A stretch of DNA of 64,000 nt from Isoetes taiwanensis (GCA_021234155.1 JAJEKV010000470.1:56306-120305); one strand, 5' to 3'. Shown: positions 1-12,098, numbered from the stretch's first letter. A program made the numbers and translations. The notes: a model not told the origin generated them from the sequence alone.

Positions 1-1940
1 AGTTTTCCTTTTTTTTCTCCTTATCAAAATCCTTCCATGTCTAACATATTCTCTTGCTAAATTGTGCCATCTGTTTTGGCTTTAAGCATATTTAGTTTGA
101 AATAGAGCATTTGTTTTCCTTGATCAGGTTTACCCAATCTTGAACATAAGAATGGTGCTTACTTAATCTATTTGCACAATAACCAGCCTAATAACCAACG
201 GTTGTTTTCGGTTATGTCTCCATCACCCATTTGTTTGAATGATTGCTTGAAGAAGGTAAATCCACATCCTTTTTTTCTTTTTGTTCGGCATATCGGGGAA
301 GGAGAATATATTGGATCTTACAACATTTGAATCATCAATCATAGGGCTTTTAAGCATATCAAGCCATTTCATCAAGCGGGGAAAGCAGGCGGGGATATAA
401 CCACGCTAAATTTGATAGAGTTGGGGAAAAAGCATGAATTGCGACAAAAGTAATAGCCCAATCTATGTAAATTGTAGCATGATATGTGTCTTCCTCGGGA
501 ACACGAAGAGAACACAGAGCTTCGCCAAAGGGCTCCTCCATGTTCTAGTAACCGGCAATTGAATTTGAAAGTCTTTTTCATCTAACAAAGATTTGATGTC
601 ACAGGTGCTCCAAATTAACAACACAACATATAACGAAATTTAAGTACTAAAAACTATACCTTCAAGCGAGAGGGTTCTTTGATGCCTATTACGCAACATT
701 TTGTGCCAAAGCGAGAATCCATGCAAGAACAAAGAGGAATAGACACCTAGCGGTAATTCCATACAACCTTGGTGTGCGGAGATCTGCCATCGCTACATAC
801 TCTGAGGCTTTGAAGCATTTACTCTGCTTCTCTATTTAAGATGTTTGTGGACAAATCTGATCAACCTAGCCATGCAAAGAGACAACATTAAAACACAATA
901 TGCCATGTTTAAAGAGCAGGCACATTCCACGATTAATGAGCATGAATTAAGGCGAACATCTAAAGGATAGAAATTTGACTGTGCTTACCTCACCTCCGGC
1001 TTGGCGAAGAGTATTAGATAAATGTTCCTCTGCTCTGTCTGAGAAAGCAAGCAAAACGGTAGAAATAAATCTATCTGCAAGCTGCTTGAAACATTATAAA
1101 TTATGCTGTATTGTGCCAAGAGGCGGCTATCGTGAAATTTGGAACACTGCAAACATACAAAAACATTGAGCATCTGAGAAAAATCTGAGAAAAAAGTGAA
1201 TAGATGAGAAATGAAAAAAAAGCACCTCAGCGACATTACGGGGGCATGATCGATATACTTGGAACCCCTATCGCTAGCTGACATCTAACTCCTGCACGGT
1301 TGCGTCTCGCGGATCTTAGATGCAAGGCGGTTGTTTGCATATGCAAGCGCCCCCACTGACTCTCAAATACGGGCGTGCCTCCTTGGCCGACCTCGATTTG
1401 CCTTTGCCATGGTTTTGGATGGCTTCAAGCACATCTGTGAAACCCTTAGATGTAACCAAATTTGCTTCAATCGACCCTTTATGATTCCACCATATCCATA
1501 TCAAACCTATCCACGCCATCCGGCCAATGCGAGATTCTTTGTGCATGCCTGCAAGCTTGACACATGCTGCGGTGCGGATTGATCACGGAGAAACGCAAAC
1601 ACGGCGCCGAATCCACGAATTCATCTATCGGCCGGGCGTCATGGGCATCCATCGACATAAAACCGCTTTCGGTGCTGCCATAGCCATCATCGAGGCGAAG
1701 ATGAGATGCTCAAGCGTTAGCAGCCTTGAAACCATACCGAGAGGAGATAGATGCAAAATCGAGGCCGTCAGAATTTTAAGGGAAAACATTCCGCCATAGC
1801 CAAGCTTGGCCGCAAACCAAAAAATAACCTAGAAAAGGTAATTAGGTAACGATGCAGATGATGCCACGCGGCCTGGCGAAATCTCAGCCGCCCAATCTAG
1901 GGCGCCATTCAAGACAGACATACACTATAATTTTATAATA
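1..1940. other. Intergenic, no recognisable gene
   Basis: Only short overlapping frames are present on both strands and none resembles a known family. The part from 1300 to 1850 is GC-richer and has denser open frames on both strands (up to about 90 residues), so a decayed exon or old transposon is possible. I could not assign it. Confidence 0.5.
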
Positions 1941-1950
1941 TAGGATTACG

Positions 1951-2370
1951 TGCACAAATTTAACTTGGCATTAGTTTAGTATTATCCATGCTTAAAAACG
2001 TTGTTCCTAATAAAAACCCTTTGGAATTGTCTCTACCTACTCCATCGATAAGTTGCATGTTACATCCTAGCAGTTCTTCAAGCTTTATGTTATGATAGAT
2101 CCTTGAACCCTAAACCCATAAACCTTAGCCCCAAAACCGCTTGACCCTTAACCCTTCTACAATTAGAAAAATTTACAACTATTACCAAAGACGTCGTAAA
2201 GGGTAGTTGGGTGCACAAAGACCATTAACATTCCCTCATAGTTTCCAAAGGAGCTTTGAGTATATATCGGTTATTTGTCATGTTATAGCCACGGGCATAT
2301 CCGTGTCTTTGACATGTTATAACCACACAACCATCATTCAATTAAATTGGGATTATGTCGTAATTTTGGG
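1951..2370 (+). repeat. Dispersed repeat, copy A
   Basis: The segment from 1951 to about 2250 is closely similar to 6715-7240 in the same orientation, including a shared run of degenerate telomere-like CCCTAAA/CCCTTAA motifs near 2105-2160. A neighbouring piece (about 2262-2362) matches 6532-6655 in the reverse orientation. The family is therefore rearranged between copies. Copy A lacks the retroposon seen in copy B and so serves as an empty-site reference. The telomere-like motifs are too short and irregular to be a telomere. Confidence 0.75.
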
Positions 2371-2459
2371 ACAAATTTCATATTGCATATTTTTAGTAGC
2401 ATATCAAATTCACACATTTTACCTCAAAATTATGAAATCGTAATACCGCATTATTTACA

Positions 2460-4090
2460 AAATAGCCAATATTTCACAATACAACACTATATCATAAAAA
2501 CATGATGTCAAAAATTTAGATAGTCGTTCACTTTTCTTAAAGCACTCCCAATGATATCATGCGTTCTTGCTTACATCCTGAAATATTATAATTCTCATAT
2601 TTCTACCTGGAACAGTTTTTGGAGGCCATACTTTCAAAGTCTAGCCAACTGCACCATGTCTTTCACACCAAACCTACAATGTCCAAGGAAGGAATATTAG
2701 TTATTCAAAATTAATATAAGAGTGAGATTCACAATAAGTGGAGACTCACTACCAGATGAAACATGGTTTTTAAGCCAAAACAAGATAATCCAAAAATAAG
2801 TGGAGACTCACTACCAGATAATCCAAAAATAAGTCTAGAACGTATCTAAAGGAAAAAGCTATATAACACTCACTAAAAAGGAAGAATAGACCTTGTCCCA
2901 AAGATGCTTTCAAAATTTTGAACGTGCTTCATGGTACCTACCCAAACAAGATAATGATAGCTTAGATAACATAAAATTGCCAAATTTATTTCTGCCTTAG
3001 AAAACCCAATCTCAGCGGATTTGGATTCTTTGGGTATTAGAATCAAAAGTTGTGATCACATCATAGCATCTTTCAAAAATACTACTTTGTTACGGTACGA
3101 AAAGAATAAGCTGGAAAATACACTCGACTTTATTGTATAATGCAAAAAATATCTTAGTTTACCTTAAAAATGAGCTAAAAATAAGCTCGAAATATGTTCC
3201 AAGAATTTAGTTCACCTAAAAACACCCCAAAATGATTGATACCCAAGCATAACTAGAAAGAATGAAGTTAGTTGTCAACTTAAAAACACGAAAATTTTTG
3301 ATTAACTCAAATAATGAGAAAAAAAAAACAAAAACAAGCCCAAAACATGCTAAAACTACTGCTTGGCGTGTGAATATAGTGTGAACCATATTCAAAAACA
3401 CCAAAATGAAAAATAGCTTCTGATTCAAAAAGTAGACCCAGATTGATTGAAAATCCAAATACAAAAACCATATTCTTTGATTGAAAAACTCTAAATTGCT
3501 TACCAAAATCGACCTTGCTTGCTTTCGGATGGACTTGCTTAGAATGAATTTTCCTCGGAAAGATTACGCTCAAAACAATTTTGCTATGAATTTGGGTTAC
3601 GTAAATGTTGCTTACAGTGACCGACCTTTCGGATGGCCTTGAAGCGAGGACGAATTCTATGTTAGTATAACAGGGCGGGGCAATAGAACATTCAAAAATT
3701 CATATTTAAGAAATGGGCAGATTGGAAAAAATAGAGCTCACCTTTCTTTGGATTAGTAAGGTTAGGAGATGGAGCGAGGCCTTAGAGCAGCCTAGTGAAA
3801 AAATTGCATCAGAATAAATGCGAAATGGGCATCAGAAGCTCTGGAATCACAAGTAAGGTGCGTCTGCCCATCCAATCATGATTCCAAGGAGCATCATTGA
3901 TGTGGAATCCAAGGATCCCATCTGCGGCATGAAAGAATGAAAGGACAAGATGTGGATCGAGGCAAGAAGTCGCACCTGCAAAGCACAAAAGAAGCACAAA
4001 ATGTATTTCCTAAATTTGAACTTTCATGCGTGGCTCATGAAATTTGAATTTTGTCCATTTTGTTCTTTCTTCTCACTTACGAAATTACGA
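2460..4090. other. AT-rich intergenic DNA, no gene seen
   Basis: No convincing coding sequence. A small tandem duplication carrying the word GTGGAGACTCACTACCAGAT lies at about 2735-2835. The 3200-3600 frames are low-complexity, rich in Phe and Lys, and read as AT-rich noise. Confidence 0.5.
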
Positions 4091-4097
4091 AGAATCG

Positions 4098-4173
4098 GAG
4101 ACACGCCCCCAAAAACATCTGCAGGCTTGAAAACAGAGACACGCCCCCAAAAACATCTGCAGGCTTGAAAACT
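4098..4173 (+). repeat. 38-bp tandem duplication
   Basis: Two nearly identical consecutive copies of a 38-bp unit that begins GAGACACGCCCCCAAAAACA. Near identity implies a recent duplication or an assembly duplication. Confidence 0.85.
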
Positions 4174-4179
4174 TTTTGA

Positions 4180-4530
<351 letters not shown>

Positions 4531-4883
4531 TAATTAAAAAAGAAGAGAATTCTGTTTGGAAGAAAAACATACAATATCTGGATCATCTGCGATCATGTAA
4601 AATCTGGAGCGCCCTCCTCTTCGATGTCCAGAAACAGATAGAAATCAGGTAGAAACAGAAGAGAAGGAAATAGAGGAAATCAGGTAGAAGAGGACACAAC
4701 AGAATAGGTAGAACATAGGAGAGAACAGAAGAGGTAGACACAGAAGAGGATTTCCAGAAACAGTTTGAAATCAGATATAAGAGGAGAGAACCAGCGACCT
4801 TGCAATTGCAACTGGACCTAAACAGCTCGATTCCGGGAAAATCCGTCATATCTGGTAAGTGGGTAACGTCTGATTGATTGCTC

Positions 4884-5042
4884 CATGTCCGCCCGCCCCT
4901 GTGCAGGTCCAACCTCTGTCCATATCCGCCTCTGTTGTCCGCCCGCCTGCAATCAAAAATTTTGCCAGACCCAATTTTGCCGACTCAAATCCTCTGTTGC
5001 CCCTGTCCATGTCCGCCTCTGTTGTCCGCCCGCCCCTGTGTT
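4884..5042 (+). repeat. Imperfect pyrimidine-rich tandem repeat
   Basis: The words TGTCCGCCCGCCCCTGTG and CATGTCCGCCTCTGTTGTCC recur two to three times with about 130 bp between the best-matched pair. All three frames are open here on the plus strand, as expected for a repeat whose unit lacks stops. I see no protein family. Confidence 0.65.
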
Positions 5043-5529
5043 GTGTTTTTTCTTTGTTAATTTCTTCTAGCCATTCTCTTCTACTATTCCCAAAATAATC
5101 AAGTTCTGGAGTCCTCTTAAAAGTCCAAGCTCAAATCTTTAGGCTTCTGTGTATAGCCGTGAGTCCAGAATTTCTTGCCTTAGTCTTGAAGGGATTAGTC
5201 CGTACGACGTGATTGTTTAAAAATGTAATTGGACTTATTTTCATATGCTGGATTTGCACAATTTCCTCAAGCGAAGATGGAATCCAAAAACACGCTAGGC
5301 GTGAATCCTAAATCATGTTGAGCCTTCATTGTTTTAGAGGAGTGGATCCTAAACCCCACACACACATGGTTTGCATTATTTTCATGTGAAATTTGCACCT
5401 TATCAAGAAGAAACCATAGTGGTAAAATTTCTAGCAGTAAAACTTCATGCTTAGAACTCATAACTAAGTTGACATGTGAGGTATCTTATATATCTTATAT
5501 GAGGTATATTTTCTATGAAATATCCTTCA

Positions 5530-5730
5530 CTTCACCTCTATACAATATTATTATGTTGGCTAGTACACGCTCGGCGTGATTTGTTTTATTCCGTATCTAG
5601 TTTCCTCTATGATATTATACTTGCTTTGATACATGGGTATGTTATGTTTTGTTCCATAACTAGGTTTCCTCTACAATATTATCCTTGTAATACACGCTTG
5701 GCGTGCTTTTGGTGTTCCAACAATCATGTG
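5530..5730 (+). repeat. About 64-bp minisatellite with palindromic core
   Basis: Three diverged units of about 64 bp share TTTCCTCTA.AATATTAT. The first and third carry the 13-base palindrome CACGCTNGGCGTG (5566-5578, 5693-5705) and the middle one a degenerate version. Another isolated palindrome sits at 5291-5303. Confidence 0.7.
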
Positions 5731-5884
5731 AGATTGTAATGCACACTTGGAACATGTGTAGAATGTTTGAGGAACATCATAACAAGTTTGAATCTGCCAG
5801 GGTAACAACCACATCACGTGCATACTGAATCATGCACAAGGGGTTTTCTAGGGCCTTGCATGTAAACCTATTTTGATTAAAGAC

Positions 5885-6226
5885 ATGGGGACTATGACGA
5901 ATCCAACAGACAAGCCTATTTTCATCAAACACTTGAGTAACATGATGGACGAGCTTGGTATTGAGAATAAGGATGATATAGTCACAGTGGATGATGATGC
6001 TCTCAAATGCTTCTACAATCAAATACAGGCCCTGAATCCACCATCTTATGATCCAAAAAAAATTGCGACAGATGATTTTCTGATAAAGTTTATGTCTATT
6101 ATGAATAATTTGGCTATGGGGATGACAGTGCGTGAAGTGTTAGATTCACACCTAGAACTAGATAGAACGACTGACATGGAACTACACCTTGTTAAATACG
6201 TGGAAAAACATGAATTGATCCCTTAA
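5885..6226 (+). CDS. Orphan ORF, 113 residues, unknown
   Basis: The frame runs from an ATG at 5885 to a TAA at 6226. I chose this start because the upstream codon that extends the open frame is not an ATG. The product is acidic and polar with balanced composition (DELGIENKDD and TVREVLDSHLELD). It has no signal peptide, membrane segment or low-complexity run, and it looks more protein-like than neighbouring frames. I do not recognise a family. No splice signals, promoter or related frame is obvious nearby, and the surrounding DNA is repeat-rich. It could be a single exon, a transposon-borne gene or chance. Confidence 0.35.
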   Translation: MGTMTNPTDKPIFIKHLSNMMDELGIENKDDIVTVDDDALKCFYNQIQALNPPSYDPKKIATDDFLIKFMSIMNNLAMGMTVREVLDSHLELDRTTDMELHLVKYVEKHELIP

Positions 6227-6714
6227 TGTTTTATTGGAATATATGATATTTTCATATGATATTTGTGTGATGTATCCATAATTTCGGGTCTCTAATTGCC
6301 TCGCAAATAATGTAATCTGTTATTATCAAACCTAATAGTTTCATCTCAATGCTGTTCAGTTTTGATCTCATCTATCTTAGCAACTTGCCCTTCATTTTTG
6401 CATATTTCAATTCGCATATGAAACGACACATGGGAATTGCAACCTTATGTTATTTATCAAGTCCAAAAAAAAAGATTGAAAAAACAAAAACCCCCTAGAA
6501 GACAACAACAGGTTGGCGTGATTTTGGAGTTGACATAATCCCAATTTAATTGGATGATGGTTACACCCAAAAAATTTACACAACATTTTTGTGGACTTGG
6601 AGGATTTTTTGCCATTTAAGGCTAGCTATAACATGCCCACATCCGACATATACCGCGATGGGTTTGCAAATACATTCGTAGATAAGGTAGTGTAATTCTG
6701 CATAAGGTATTGCA

Positions 6715-7240
6715 TGCACAAATATAACTTGGCTTTGGTTTAGTATTATCCATGCTTTAAAAAGTTGTCCTTAATAAAAACCCTTTGAAATTATAGCTAC
6801 CTTTAGAAGTTGTAGTGATTTGATCACGTGGTTGATATGTATAATTATTTGTTCCATCCATGAATTACATGTTACATCCTCTCAGTTCTTCAGGCTTCAT
6901 GTTATGATAAATCCTTAAACTCTAAACTCATAAACCCTAACTCCAAAACTCCATAACCCTTGACCCTTCCACCCTTACAAAAATTTACAACTATTAATAA
7001 AAACATCATAAAGGAAGGAAGGAAGAAACTTTTAACGTCCACGGAGCCCAATCGAGCTATGAGACCACAAGTACAAGACGGGACCAAAGTCCCTTACCAG
7101 AACATGGGCCGAAGCCCTTACACACAAAATAAAGCATAATCACCCCGGCCCAGATTAAAAACCACCTGGGAAAGGGTTGCGTGCAATAGAAGGACTCCTC
7201 ATAGTTTTCAAATACATTTGTAGAGGAGAGGCTGCCCGAT
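6715..7240 (+). repeat. Dispersed repeat, copy B, with retroposon insertion
   Basis: Paralogue of 1951-2250. Matching words include TAGTATTATCCATGCTT, AATTTACAACTATTA and CTCATAGTTT. Copy B is interrupted between about 7015 and 7170 by sequence absent from copy A. Confidence 0.75.
7015..7170 (-). mobile_element. 5'-truncated non-LTR retroposon (LINE or SINE end)
   Basis: Read on the minus strand, the insert ends in GGACGTTAAAAG followed by a (TTCC)n tail, and AAAGG occurs at both junctions as a likely target-site duplication. The uninterrupted paralogue at 2190-2250 gives the empty site. Just before the tail are short stems GGGACTTTGGTCCC and GGGCTTCGGCCC; the latter would form a C(UUCG)G tetraloop in RNA. 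No coding capacity remains. Confidence 0.65.
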
Positions 7241-7244
7241 GTTA

Positions 7245-7895
7245 GAGCCAAGAAACGGCATTCACATCTCCAACTTTCTCACCGGATGGAACTAATTTAG
7301 CCACTTTGGATACCAACGGTATTTGTGCCTCAAGAATTCCCAAACCTATTTTATGGTCCAATGCATATTGAGCGAGAAAATGAAATTTACAAAAAGAGAA
7401 TTTAAAAAATATAAAATGATAAGAAAGTGGAATTAGAAAACTTTCGAATCATGAGAATACATCTTGGAAATACCTTCATGGTTGAGAACTTTGAAGCATG
7501 TGCACAATATCCTAAAGCAAAAATAGGTTCTTTGAAATGGGCCAACTGAAGGCTTCCATGAGATTGATCTTTGCGAACAACGACATTTTCCTATTTTTCT
7601 ACATTTGCATTCATCACATTGGGAAACTCCTTTGGGATAATGGAAAACCAGTTAAGCATTTCATGCAAAGGTTTCACTAAGGGCTCTTAAAAGGGTTCAC
7701 ATAATTTAAAGCGCATAATCATCATCCAACTCAAAATATGGTTGTTATAGAACATAAGTAATGGTTTTACAGAACAATCATAATATCTGACATCACCAAC
7801 AATTATCCACAGATGCTACAACAAAGACCTCCATATGCATATAAGTTTTTTTAATCGATCCACGGTGCATGTTCTGGTTTGTGCATATTGGGCGT
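7245..7895. other. AT-rich intergenic DNA
   Basis: No gene, RNA or mobile element recognised. Confidence 0.5.
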
Positions 7896-7899
7896 TTAG

Positions 7900-8490
7900 T
7901 CTAAGAGTTCATGAAGATTCTCCCTTAGATTTCCTTAGATTTTATGACATTTCCTTGACTCTAGCCAAAAATTACTATTTTTAGAGACTTTTCAAAATTA
8001 CTATTCTTAGCAACTTTTATCTTAGGTTATCCTTGTTAACTAGTCAAATTTCATCCTAAAACTTAAATTCTCTTAAATTCTACGAGATCCATTAGATTCT
8101 CTTAGGTTTTGTGAGATTCCCTTAGATTCTATGAAAATTCTCTTAAATTCCCTTAGATTCAATGAAGGTACCCTTAGATTCTCTAAGACTACGTTACATT
8201 CCATTAGATTTTATGAGATTCCTTAAGATTCCCCTAGGGTTTATAAGCATCCCTCGGATTTTATGAGGATTGCCTTATATTACATTAGATTCCACCCAAA
8301 AATTACTATGTTTATTATGGACTTTTCAATATCTACTATTCTTAGTAATTTCTATTTTAGGTTGAGATGCTTATCCATGCTAGTTGACTAGTCAAAGCTG
8401 ACTCTATAACTTTCTAGAATAATCCTTTAGATTTTATGACATTCCATTAGATTCCCTTAGATTTCAGCAAAAAAGTCACTATTTTTAAGA
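7900..8490 (+). repeat. Degenerate CCTTAGATTYTATGA repeat tract
   Basis: The words TTAGATT, TCTTAGATTTTATGA and ATGAGATTCC recur irregularly about twenty times over 590 bp, interspersed with two copies of a longer block (AAAATTACTATTTTTA... at 7968 and AAAATTACTATGTTTA... at 8300). The tract looks like an old short-unit satellite that has expanded and diverged. Confidence 0.7.
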
Positions 8491-8494
8491 AACT

Positions 8495-9075
8495 TTCTAG
8501 AAATTAGACTAGAATGCTCTAAAAGCTTTTAGGTGACTAAGATCTAATGATGTGGTGTTTGATTGAATTTCAAGCATTGAATTTTAGCTCTTACATTTGG
8601 ACGGTCAAGATAGGTCTAATTATCAGCAGGGAAGGTGAGTAGTGGGGTTTTTTTTATGTTAGAGCTACGCTATTCTCATGATGTAAGTTTAAAAGACACT
8701 TTAAACGGTATTTGGTAAGTTAGTTATTCTTGCAAAGTTGGTAATATTAATCCCCCCACCCAAAGATCAATTCATGCATATTAATCAACTTCGAAGACAT
8801 TCTAGAATACCTAAGAAAAGCTACAACTTGTGGGAACTTTTTACTTACGAATTATACTGTTTCTATAGTGTAGTGGGGGTGGTGCTTCTAGAGTGTTTTT
8901 GCAAATTTGTTGTTTTTAATTTTTTTACCTTTTTTGAGCCAATGTTTCAGCGCCCTCTATTAACTAATCAATGCCTATAAAAATTTGATGTGCTTAGTAA
9001 GAGGTGCAAAGTGAGCAAAAGGGCTGGAGAGCATTCCATGGCAAGATTGCACATCACGGAATTTGTGCACTTTGT
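8495..9075. other. Intergenic, no gene recognised
   Basis: A plus-strand frame at 8738-8980 has no recognisable motif and ends in a Phe-rich low-complexity stretch. I do not call it. Confidence 0.45.
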
Positions 9076-9080
9076 AGAAT

Positions 9081-9340
9081 GAAGCACGTAAAAAAACATA
9101 CAATGGATCCATTAGACATTAATTGTATTTGATATTAATTAAAAAACGAAAAGCCTAGCAAATAGGCGCCCAATGAAGCATGTAAAAAAAAAACATACAA
9201 TAGACCCATTAGACATTAATTAGATTTGGTATTAACCAAAAAGGAAAAGCCTAGCAAATAGATGCTTAAATGCATCTCGAAAGGAAAGCTTACAAAATAT
9301 AAGTGCCATAAAAAAAGGAAAAGCCTAGCAAATAGGTGCC
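9081..9340 (+). repeat. 94-bp tandem repeat, two full and one partial copy
   Basis: Units begin GAAGCAYGTAAAAAAA at 9081 and 9175 and end AAAAGCCTAGCAAATAG. A third partial unit ends at about 9338. Confidence 0.85.
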
Positions 9341-9349
9341 TAATGGCTG

Positions 9350-9408
9350 CTAAGCGCGTACTCATCTTGGCGTGACGTTAAAATCTCTTCTTCTTCTTCT
9401 AAGCGCGT
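9350..9408 (+). mobile_element. 39-bp truncated retroposon with 10-bp target duplication
   Basis: The direct repeat CTAAGCGCGT (9350-9359 and 9399-9408) flanks a 39-bp insert containing GGCGTGACGTTAAAATCTC followed by (TTC)n. The insert's 3' portion is the same tail as the SINE at 20912-21124. The best reading is target-primed reverse transcription that aborted after copying about 40 bases. Confidence 0.65.
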
Positions 9409-9439
9409 GCCCACTTTATTGGCTCCGAAATTGAGTCAA

Positions 9440-11225
9440 CATGCCAAGCGGGTTCGCCCAGGCGAACCCATAAATTCGCTAAGGGAACTCCGGCCGGATT
9501 TCCGACCTTAACCCGCTAGGGACGGCATGGTGGTTCACTGCATTAATCGTCAAGGCAGAGCTGTCGCTGGTTCGCTCGCTGGGGCTTAACCCAAACCCCT
9601 GCTAACCTGTCAGCGGCAGGATCGATGATAAGAAACCTTAACTCCCACCGGGTTCACCTCCGGGCGAACCCCGTGTCAGGATCGCAGTCGTGTCGCATTT
9701 GTGTTGCGGGCGTGTCGTGACGCAGTGTCGCAGAGTTTTTCAACGGCGGCTTCCCCGGCCGGTTCGCTGGGCGAACCTGTAAGCATGGCGGTGGGGGCGG
9801 GCGGACTTGGGGTTCGCAACACCTTGTGTAAAATGATGTGGGCGACCTTGGGGTCTGTGATCCGGGAGATGGCCTAAAAAGGGCTGATGATCTGGATCCA
9901 AGGGCCTTGTTTATCCGGGTATTGGGTTAGATCTGGGATCGGCTTCTTTAAATCGGACTTGGATTTGCCAACAATTTGTGGTTCATCGGTCTACGCCAAA
10001 ACAACGGGTGTATGGACAATTGCAATTCTAGCAATTTGCATTACCCCTGTTAACCCCTTTCTTCATGTGGAAGAAACATTTATAATGAATCGGGATCTCT
10101 AAAGTTGACTATTTTGCTACCCATTTGCGAGAGCCTATTGGAGGTATTAGTAGTCCCACTTCATGCTCCGGGCATGCGGCATCAATTGTTCTTGCAATGC
10201 GGCGTTTTTCCATGCACAAGATAAGGCTTGCTTTCATTTCGGGAGGTGGGTACTCTCCAATGCAGTATCAAAGCGACACTTTTGAAGCATTTCTGAAGTC
10301 GGGAATAGCACCAATTAAGAGATCTAAGTCTAACCATTTAGTGAAGCCAATTGTTGGGGCAACATGTGCAATAATCCTGCTCTTTACGCTCTGCATAATT
10401 CTAGCAATTTGCAAGATCAAATCGAATAAAAGCGAGAGGAAGAAGCTTTGATTCATGATCCTGTCGGGGAGCAAAGCTACCGCATTTTTCCTACAAACAG
10501 ACTAAAAATTCATCTGCCTGTGATTCCAGCAAAACCGGGGAGAGGGAGGATTTTGAAAGCAGTATAGAGCAAAGCTTAGAACAACACCTACCGCAATGGG
10601 CCGTGAAGATTTGGATGGATCCAACCAGGGCTCCAAGGAATTTCCCCGCGGAGGTAACAATCTCGAGCAAAATTCATCAGCGGAACCCGGTTCGGCTCTG
10701 GCGTATTGCATCGGAAGGAAACGCAGAGAGCCACGATCTATGCTTACATGGTAAAGGGATCTTTAGATTCGTGGTTATTTGGAGATGCTCCAAAGAGTCC
10801 CATTAATCCCCGGGCCGACCTCGTCTCAAAATTGCAACGGCAAAGAAAGGGGCTGGCCTATTTGGGACGAAGAATGCCATGAGAGAATCGAAAGTGTAGC
10901 CCTCACGGTGGGTTCGGCTTAGGCTTAACCCTACAGGGGTAATAAACTGCTCCCTACATAATAAAGGCACGCCGGTTCCAAGACGGTTAGCTAACCCGGT
11001 TCGGGTTTCGCTTGGGCGAACCCGTAGTGAAGTGCATCAATGCGATTACCACATCAAAATGGCGGGTTCGGCTTTGGGCGAATCCGAGGGGTTCATTGGC
11101 GAATTTTACGGTTCGCCTAAGCGGTTCGGGTCGGCTCCTCGAACTCAATTCGGGGGCCGATCGAAGCTACCGCGACGTACCATGTTGGCATCGTGGGCAA
11201 GGCCATAGTGCCTACAAATAGGTGC
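9440..11225. repeat. GC-richer repeat block with GGTTCGC/GCGAACC palindromes
   Basis: The complementary words GGGTTCGC and GGCGAACCC recur as close inverted pairs at about 9447, 9660, 9765, 10997, 11040, 11064 and 11107. Base composition rises sharply against the AT-rich flanks. The two dense clusters, 9440-9800 and 10970-11160, could be degenerate terminal repeats of an element about 1.8 kb long. I found no reverse transcriptase, integrase or Gag motifs between them, so the element type is unresolved. Confidence 0.45.
10197..10451 (+). CDS. Small ORF with one membrane segment, unknown
   Basis: Frame from an ATG at 10197 to a TGA at 10451, 84 residues, continuing an open frame that reaches upstream to 10125. 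Residues about 51-69 (VGATCAIILLFTLCIILAI) form one strong hydrophobic helix followed by a basic tail with many Lys and Arg, so a type I or tail-anchored topology is plausible. The pattern resembles the juxtamembrane part of a plant receptor-like kinase, but no kinase or ectodomain is seen in any frame nearby. It lies inside the palindrome-rich repeat block and may be a captured gene fragment or chance. Confidence 0.3.
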   Translation: MRRFSMHKIRLAFISGGGYSPMQYQSDTFEAFLKSGIAPIKRSKSNHLVKPIVGATCAIILLFTLCIILAICKIKSNKSERKKL

Positions 11226-12090
11226 ACCTAGCCATGTTGATATCATTTGCAAGATGATAGTGATAAATGGCATCATTATATCTAAATAGTTGTATGCAAG
11301 ATCAAAGCTACTTGTGGAGTCGGGTTAAAAGCGATTTGAATGTTAAGTCTCGACTAGGCATGTTTATGCAAACCTTTGAAACTCTTAGACATGCATGTAT
11401 CATCCTTGCCTACAACATGGAAAGTTCTATCTAGACAATTTAGACCTCTACATAATTGGTGGGCGAATTGTCATGGGCTTCATCGATTTCAAGTTTAAAA
11501 TGGCAATCTGATTTGATAGTTTGCATTTCGATTTTAAATAGTAAAAATAGATGAATTGTATACTTTGATATTTGTTCCAATGATCGGCCATATAAGTTCA
11601 ATCCTCTCGACTCCATGCTCACCATGATAGGCTCCAACACCCCTATATTATAATTTTCACCATTCAAAATCGCCGCCACGACAAAATGCCACGGGGCATT
11701 TAATTATTTTCTTTATAAGAATAAAAACATAGGATTCAAACACCACCAAAACTATGCAATTCGAACTTTTGGTTGCTAATATAAAAAAGCCAATCAAATC
11801 TGTAATAGCATGGGGAGTTTAGAATTTTCTTGAACTTCGATTGCCATAAGGAATCATGAACATGTAACTCATGTTCTCGTCAATTAAATAGCGATATGGA
11901 AGAACCTATGCTTTAGTTAAACAAATGAATCATCTTACAATGCACTCATAATAGTTTAAGACATTTTATTTTTAAATTTTGACACTGGCGTATGAATCGA
12001 GGAGGTACCAGGCCGGCTTCATCTCGACAAATATTGTTCATATACCCATCATCGAGAACGTTGCTCTTAAGACATTCCGGTGGAATTGCT
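11225..12090. other. AT-rich DNA downstream of the carrier remnant
   Basis: No gene, RNA or element recognised. It lies 3' of the carrier stop codon and may include its old 3' UTR. Confidence 0.45.
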
Positions 12091-12098
12091 CACTGTCT

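Noticed and set aside
2105-2160. Telomere-like CCCTAAA repeats
   Set aside because: Too few and irregular, and shared with a dispersed repeat copy at 6905-6975; an interstitial degenerate motif at most.
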